NCBI RefSeq assembly: GCF_965263005.1
Contig: NZ_OZ253579.1
Span: forward strand, 3,720,001-3,784,000
Source: Rariloculus sp965263005
GTDB lineage: Bacteria > Pseudomonadota > Gammaproteobacteria > Steroidobacterales > Rariloculaceae
DNA: 64,000 bases
Direction: 5' to 3'
How positions within the stretch are numbered: the stretch's first letter is position 1; every line of letters begins with the position of its first letter. Positions 60,011 to 64,000 of the stretch are shown here, piece by piece. Made by a program: the position numbers and the translations under genes. The notes under the pieces are model-generated. The model worked only from the letters and a program-made list of their open reading frames with translations. It was not told the origin of the DNA and did not search any database.

Positions 60011-60115
60011 TGAGCGGTTACTGCCTCGCGTGCAGCGCGCTCGCGGGGACCTAACCGCTGCCTTCCCGGCGCTCAGTCGGGCTCCGTGGCATCTCGCGCC
60101 GGAATATCCCAACGA

Positions 60116-61660
60116 TTATCGAAATCCTAAAACTTGCGGCCCTGCCGTCGAGTGTTGAACGGGACAACCGAGCAAGTACCTGCCGTTTTCTGCAAGCGAG
60201 GCGCAAAACGCCTGGGCGTTCGCGGCCTGTTCCGCCGTTCTTGCGAGCTTCTCCTCGACGCTCGCAACCGCGCCATGAACCGGTATGTCCAGTTCCGGGT
60301 CGAGATCGTAGCGATCGATGTTGGCCTGCATCGCACCGGCCCACCAGTTGAAATCCCAGGAATTGTCCGTGAAGTCCCCTTCCATGATGATGCGCTCTTC
60401 AGGCAGATAGGCGAACAGCGCATCCGACATGTGCATGTGGCCAACGGCGTGATAGACATCGAGACGCCGCATCGAGTCTTCGAGCACGAGATGCTCGTCC
60501 ACGGCCTGGAACTTCAGGGGTTGCGGATTGATGGCAAGCTCATCGGGAAACAGCACCGCCGGACGCGCGACCCACTCTTCGAACAATGCACCTGTTCTGC
60601 GCTGCCCGATGATCGTGATGCCGCGCGAGACGGCAGCGCGCACACCTCCCGCGTGGTCGGCATGATGATGGCTGACGACAACCGCCGTGACTTCCTTGCC
60701 ACTGACGAGCCGATTCGCCGCATCGATACGCGCGAGCGTGGCCGCTTCGCTGCCATAGGGCTCGAACATCACTAGATGATCGTTGAACTCGATGACGGCG
60801 CCGCCGTCACGCCGTTCTCCGCGCAAGACGGCGACGTCCCATACGCCATCGCTTATCTGCGTGACGACGACATTGGGCTCTTGAGGCGGCGGCGAAAGCG
60901 AAGGCTCCGGGAACTCCGGCAACTCAGCGACGTCGAGACGGTAGGAATCGACCTGAAACATCAGCGTCGTCTGATCGCGCCAGTCGATCTCCTCCATGAT
61001 GCCGGTCGGCAACCAGACACCGTCATGCGGCAGGTAACCGGTGAACCAGGTCGTACGGGTCAGATCGCCGAGTGTCGTGTCCCCCGTGATCCGGCGCGTC
61101 CAGTAAGGCAGATCGGTCTGCGTGTCGATCCCGATCCACAGGCTCGTGCCGTCCTCGATCGTAAACTCGACCACCGCGATGCCGTCCTCGACCTGAACGG
61201 ACCCGAGCGTTGTTTCCTCATCGAGCGCCTCGAGCACGGCAGGCAGCGGATGATCGAGCATCGCCGCGCCGGTCTGGAGCCGGTTCGGCCGGTTCATCTC
61301 ATGACCGAATCGGGCCGCGAACGGAAACATGTTGTCGTTTCGTTCCCGATTGAGCGCTCGTTCGTTGCGCAGATCGAAAATACGCTCGGCATCGGCGACG
61401 ACCACCCACTTGGGCGGCGTTTTCGGGTCGGCGCTGAGCGCACCATTGGCGGCATAGCGCTGCCCGAAGCCCGTCATGACGAGATTATCGAGTTGCCGCA
61501 GACGATCGTGACCACCCATCGCTCCGGCAGCGCGCACGAGCAGGTCACGGGAGGCGTCATCGCTCTGAGCGGATGCGAGAGAAACGTTGAGACACGCGGC
61601 CACCGCAATCAGAAGCTTCAAACCGCGTGCCGTCCTCGGCCGCAAGGTCATGCCATCCAT
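60116..61660 (-). CDS. Exported metallo-beta-lactamase-fold protein
   Basis: 514 residues. A GGGGAGA site precedes the ATG at 61660. Signal peptide (about 1-32), then an N-terminal region of about 230 residues unlike the lactamase domain (LVRAAGAMGGHDRLRQLDNL; TWFTGYLPHDGVWLPTGIME). The metallo-beta-lactamase fold follows, with the metal motif SHHHADHAGG near 331-340, GHMHMSDALFAYLPEERIIM and a second-site Asp in EGDFTD. The substrate is unknown. It has a simpler design than the 33699-35495 fusion. It is followed by repeat copy 8 and preceded on the same strand by the 61749 gene. Confidence 0.85.
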   Translation of the reverse strand: MDGMTLRPRTARGLKLLIAVAACLNVSLASAQSDDASRDLLVRAAGAMGGHDRLRQLDNLVMTGFGQRYAANGALSADPKTPPKWVVVADAERIFDLRNERALNRERNDNMFPFAARFGHEMNRPNRLQTGAAMLDHPLPAVLEALDEETTLGSVQVEDGIAVVEFTIEDGTSLWIGIDTQTDLPYWTRRITGDTTLGDLTRTTWFTGYLPHDGVWLPTGIMEEIDWRDQTTLMFQVDSYRLDVAELPEFPEPSLSPPPQEPNVVVTQISDGVWDVAVLRGERRDGGAVIEFNDHLVMFEPYGSEAATLARIDAANRLVSGKEVTAVVVSHHHADHAGGVRAAVSRGITIIGQRRTGALFEEWVARPAVLFPDELAINPQPLKFQAVDEHLVLEDSMRRLDVYHAVGHMHMSDALFAYLPEERIIMEGDFTDNSWDFNWWAGAMQANIDRYDLDPELDIPVHGAVASVEEKLARTAEQAANAQAFCASLAENGRYLLGCPVQHSTAGPQVLGFR

Positions 61661-61748
61661 ATCGTCTCCCCTCTATTTGACTACTTCGAAGTTCAGGCGG
61701 ATCGCGTCGTGCGTCGGCACTGTGCAGGTAGCGCTCAACCCGGGCGGC

Positions 61749-62945
61749 TCAGTTCGTGGAAAAATCGAATATATCGACCTCAACCTCGGGGCGTTCCATG
61801 CCCTCCTCGAAATATTCCTCCCAGACCCGCGCCCATGGCCGGTCGTACCAGTAGGGGATGCGAAATTCAATGACGGCATCGGGTCTCACCGGCTGGAGTC
61901 GGCCGTCGATGTTCCAGAGGTTCCGCTGGCACTCTTTCCACTGGTAGCGCGTGTCTGAATCCGGCCCCTGGCGATGAGTGTAGATCACTTCGACGCGCAA
62001 CGGAGCGACGTACGCGACCGGGTCGTACAGGGTGACTTCGAGGTGGATGTTGCGTTCCTCGTCTCGCGTGTAGACCTCGATCGCCTCCAGGTCACTGCTG
62101 AACTCGGGCAACGCGTGAGACATCCACCAGCCTTGCACGTTGTCCGTCCACGCGACGAGCGTCTCCTCGTCCCAGAAGGCGACCGTCTCCCCGTACCACT
62201 GCGAGATCAGGGTTCGGTGCTCCTGGCCAACGAGGATCTGACGGAGAATGTTCATGGCGGTGCCGGAGAGCAGTTGCACCTGGTGCTGCGTCACCGAGAC
62301 CTGGATGTCGCGAATGCCCTGGGCCCACCAGCGGATCATGCCTTCCGGGTAGCAGGTCGATGACATCCACTGCGGCGAGTTGCTGATCGCAACGTGATAA
62401 AGCGCCTGGGTAAACCGCTGCTGATATTCCGGCGTCAGCACCTGCATCAACGTCCCGGCCTGGACATTGTTTCCGAAGGTCCACTGCTCCTGCTGGCGCG
62501 TGCGGGAATTGTAATAGCCGTCCCAGGCCGGCGGCGGGTTGTCGCGATCGAAGATCGTCGGTCCGCCCTTCGCCTCGGCTTCCGCCATCAGCGCGTTGTA
62601 GTGCTCTTCGGCTGTCTCGTACGGATACGCGCTCATCAACTCTTGCACCGAAATCCCGTATTCGCAGTTCCCCCACTCGCCAACGAAATTGTCAACCCAC
62701 ATATCGCCGATTTGCCCTGGCGTGTTGCACCGCGTGTAGCGCAGATCCTCCCAGTACCCGGAATCGAGGTAGAAGTCCCTGGTCGTGAAGAGATCCACGG
62801 CCAATGGCTCTATACCGGGCGGCGGCTGCCGCGCCTCGATTGTCTGCTGCAGTTCGGCTGTCACCTGCGCCTGCGCTGCCGGCTTGGATAGCAGTGTTGC
62901 TGTCAACGCAAGCGCCGACACGCCCGTGATAACTTTCGCAATCAA
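61749..62945 (-). CDS. Exported protein of unknown function (remote relative of the DUF6152-partner family)
   Basis: 398 residues. It starts at TTG 62945, nine bases after AAGGAG, and no ATG gives a better signal peptide (ALALTATLLSKPAAQAQ). The mature part has blocks recalling the partner family: SQWYGETVAFWDEETLVAWT, EAIEVYTRDEERNIHLEVTL, YDPVAYVAPLRVEVIY. It is longer, with a Trp- and Gln-rich middle (YYNSRTRQQEQWTFGNNVQ). No catalytic motif is recognised. It lies 88 bases upstream of the metallo-beta-lactamase gene and is probably co-transcribed. Confidence 0.72.
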   Translation of the reverse strand: MIAKVITGVSALALTATLLSKPAAQAQVTAELQQTIEARQPPPGIEPLAVDLFTTRDFYLDSGYWEDLRYTRCNTPGQIGDMWVDNFVGEWGNCEYGISVQELMSAYPYETAEEHYNALMAEAEAKGGPTIFDRDNPPPAWDGYYNSRTRQQEQWTFGNNVQAGTLMQVLTPEYQQRFTQALYHVAISNSPQWMSSTCYPEGMIRWWAQGIRDIQVSVTQHQVQLLSGTAMNILRQILVGQEHRTLISQWYGETVAFWDEETLVAWTDNVQGWWMSHALPEFSSDLEAIEVYTRDEERNIHLEVTLYDPVAYVAPLRVEVIYTHRQGPDSDTRYQWKECQRNLWNIDGRLQPVRPDAVIEFRIPYWYDRPWARVWEEYFEEGMERPEVEVDIFDFSTN

Positions 62946-63028
62946 TTTCCGATCTCCTTCCGGATGTCCAGTGTTCGTGGTGTTTCCGGGATTCTACGCC
63001 CAAGCGGCCGCGGAATCGGGCGGTCGCG

Positions 63029-63430
63029 TCACGCGGGAACTCTCGGGAAGTACCTCACATGGGGAATGCCTTCGAAGTCAACATCCTGTGTCCACAGTGT
63101 CGCCCCGGTGAGTCGCGCGGCAGCCAGGATAATGCCGTCGGCCATCGCCAGGCTCCTATGGTGCGCGAGTCGCGCTGCTTCCAGGGCAAGCGCGGACGAT
63201 AGCGGGATCTCCCGGCCGCGGCTCATCAAGGCAGCCGCACGAAGCGCATCGTCCTCACCGCGCCGGCGCAGCACCACCCGGAAGACTTCGTAGAGACTCA
63301 CAGTCGGGACCACGAGCCGGCTCGCTTCCGAAAGCGGATCGGCGAACATGCCGGCGTTGGGTCCGTCGGTAAAGAATTCGATCCAGCCCGAGGAATCGAC
63401 CAGGTTGAGCGGGTTCGTGGCCATGTTCAC
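63029..63430 (-). CDS. vapC: VapC-like PIN-domain toxin
   Basis: 133 residues. PIN-domain acidic residues are in place: Asp12 (LVDSSGWIEFF), Glu48 (SLYEVF), Asp98 (MADGIILAAA), Asp116/Asp118 (TQDVDF). VapC toxins are Mg-dependent ribonucleases that cut tRNA or rRNA. It starts at a GTG overlapping the vapB stop (GTGA), giving coupled translation. Its 3' end lies about 80 bases before the TTG-start gene on the same strand. Confidence 0.92.
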   Translation of the reverse strand: MNMATNPLNLVDSSGWIEFFTDGPNAGMFADPLSEASRLVVPTVSLYEVFRVVLRRRGEDDALRAAALMSRGREIPLSSALALEAARLAHHRSLAMADGIILAAARLTGATLWTQDVDFEGIPHVRYFPRVPA

Positions 63431-63666
63431 AGTTCACGATCGGGTTCGCGCTCGAATTGCGGATCCATGCCAGCGAGAAAGCCCCTCATCTCGCCGATCT
63501 CTCGAAGCGGCACAAGCTCGATGCGGTCTCCGTACGGGACGACCTGCAGGCGCTGGCCCGGCTGGATCCCAAGAGATTCGCGCACTTGTTTGGGGATGAC
63601 CACCTGGAACTTGGGGGACACTTTCACCTGTTGCATGGCGTTCACGATCGATCGAGAAAACGTCAT
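63427..63666 (-). CDS. vapB: VapB-like AbrB-type antitoxin
   Basis: 79 residues. A swapped-hairpin AbrB domain (VKVSPKFQVVIPKQVRESLG, then IQPGQRLQVVPYGDRIELVP) binds operator DNA; the C-terminal tail (MRGFLAGMDPQFEREPDREL) would wrap the VapC active site. The ATG at 63666 is used; the ATG at 63636 (MQQVKVSPKF) is nearer the usual family start. Neither has a strong ribosome-binding site. Confidence 0.9.
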   Translation of the reverse strand: MTFSRSIVNAMQQVKVSPKFQVVIPKQVRESLGIQPGQRLQVVPYGDRIELVPLREIGEMRGFLAGMDPQFEREPDREL

Positions 63667-63800
63667 ACGACTCTAGCATTAACGCACCGGTGGCGCGTGA
63701 GGAGACTACGGTATCGGGCTGAGCGGCGTCGTAAGCGGGCCGGTCGTGCGGTTAGCCGGTGTCGCCCGTACCGGTATCGCGAGCGAAATCGCGTGGACCC

Positions 63801-63842
63801 GGCAGCCCGTGGCACAAGCCCCGCTGCGTCAAACCGGCCATG
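63801..63842. repeat. Dispersed palindromic element, copy 9 (left arm)
   Basis: GGCAGCCCGTGGCACAAGCC followed by CCGCTGCGTCAAACCGGCCAT resembles the short copy 2. It lies between vapBC and the antitoxin gene at the window end. Confidence 0.65.
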
Positions 63843-63881
63843 TGAACCTGAGACTGGTTCGGCAGGGCGAACTTGGGGGCT

Positions 63882-64000
63882 TCAACCGGTTTCGTAACGC
63901 TGAACATCGATGTCACCAGCACGGGCACGTATCCGCGAGGCGTCGTACCAGGCCTGCATCTTCAGCAGCATCTCCATATTCACGCCGAACGCCTTTTCGA
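63882..64000 (-). CDS. HigA-like antitoxin, C-terminal part (cut by window edge)
   Basis: On the minus strand, an open frame entering from beyond position 64000 encodes EKAFGVNMEMLLKMQAWYDA then SRIRARAGDIDVQRYETG and stops at 63882. The F-G-x-x-x-E-x-L-L-x-x-Q-x-x-Y-D pattern is that of the C-terminal helix of HigA/XRE-type antitoxins. The helix-turn-helix and any higB toxin gene would lie outside the window. Confidence 0.7.
   Translation of the reverse strand, partial: EKAFGVNMEMLLKMQAWYDASRIRARAGDIDVQRYETG

Noticed and set aside
63457..63897. Plus-strand frame opposite vapB
   Set aside because: Complement of the antitoxin plus a dispersed element; no domain.

Overview
The window is high-GC DNA from a Gram-negative bacterium. 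It carries TonB-dependent receptors, outer-membrane barrels, Tat-exported and Sec-exported enzymes and c-type cytochromes. Gene content (acetoacetyl-CoA synthetase, tryptophan 2,3-dioxygenase, GpmA, a single-RRM protein, HipBA, VapBC, DUF6152, DUF1592/DUF1552 pairs) fits an environmental, probably marine or soil, gammaproteobacterium of the Woeseiales/Steroidobacterales kind. That placement is an inference from gene content, not a measured phylogeny. Because the DNA is GC-rich, long open frames opposite real genes are common and were discarded.

Layout. 0.1-4.8 kb: housekeeping genes (PlsC-like acyltransferase, acetoacetyl-CoA synthetase, tryptophan 2,3-dioxygenase, GpmA). 4.9-8.1 kb: two pairs of small secreted proteins (DUF6152 plus an uncharacterised exported partner) around an RRM RNA-binding protein. 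8.3-15.5 kb: a DUF5916 outer-membrane protein, a large membrane/spermidine-synthase-like/repeat fusion, and a decayed TonB receptor with two nonsense codons. 15.9-19.6 kb: a probable periplasmic redox operon (Tat flavoprotein, Ig-like protein, cytochrome c). 20.1-24.2 kb: a ZnuD-like zinc receptor followed by a znuA relic, then hipBA. 24.2-30 kb: a second DUF5916 protein with a helical partner, a wHTH-ATPase-DUF4325 regulator behind spaced repeats, and a Tat-exported aldo/keto reductase. 30.1-43 kb: an accessory secretome with three more DUF6152 pairs, a Tat-exported intradiol dioxygenase, a metallo-beta-lactamase fusion, a Fic protein, an exported VOC protein and gene relics. 43-58 kb: a three-gene module (divergent ankyrin protein, membrane-anchored cytochrome-like DUF1592 protein, Tat-exported DUF1552 protein) present twice, with a Fic gene bracketed by two matching palindromes between the copies and a DUF4153 membrane protein after the second. 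57.8-64 kb: a nucleotidyltransferase with a palindromic operator, a diheme cytochrome c, an exported metallo-beta-lactamase protein, vapBC, and the C-terminus of a HigA-like antitoxin cut by the window edge.

Three patterns run across the window. First, a dispersed palindromic intergenic element (about 40-200 bp, nine copies seen) has an end reading TAGCAG, and this TAG serves as the stop codon of several genes. One copy sits between DUF1592 and DUF1552 in module 1, where module 2 has a four-base ATGA overlap. Second, the two-gene unit DUF6152 plus exported partner occurs five times. Third, several genes joining a winged-helix domain to a catalytic domain (two Fic proteins, a nucleotidyltransferase, an ATPase-DUF4325 protein) are preceded by palindromes or spaced repeats that look like self-operators.

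Pseudogenes and relics (TonB receptor, alpha/beta hydrolase, znuA, IS1-like transposase, dioxygenase tail, DUF4153 fragment) show that the region is actively rearranging. No CRISPR array, tRNA, rRNA or intact transposase was seen.
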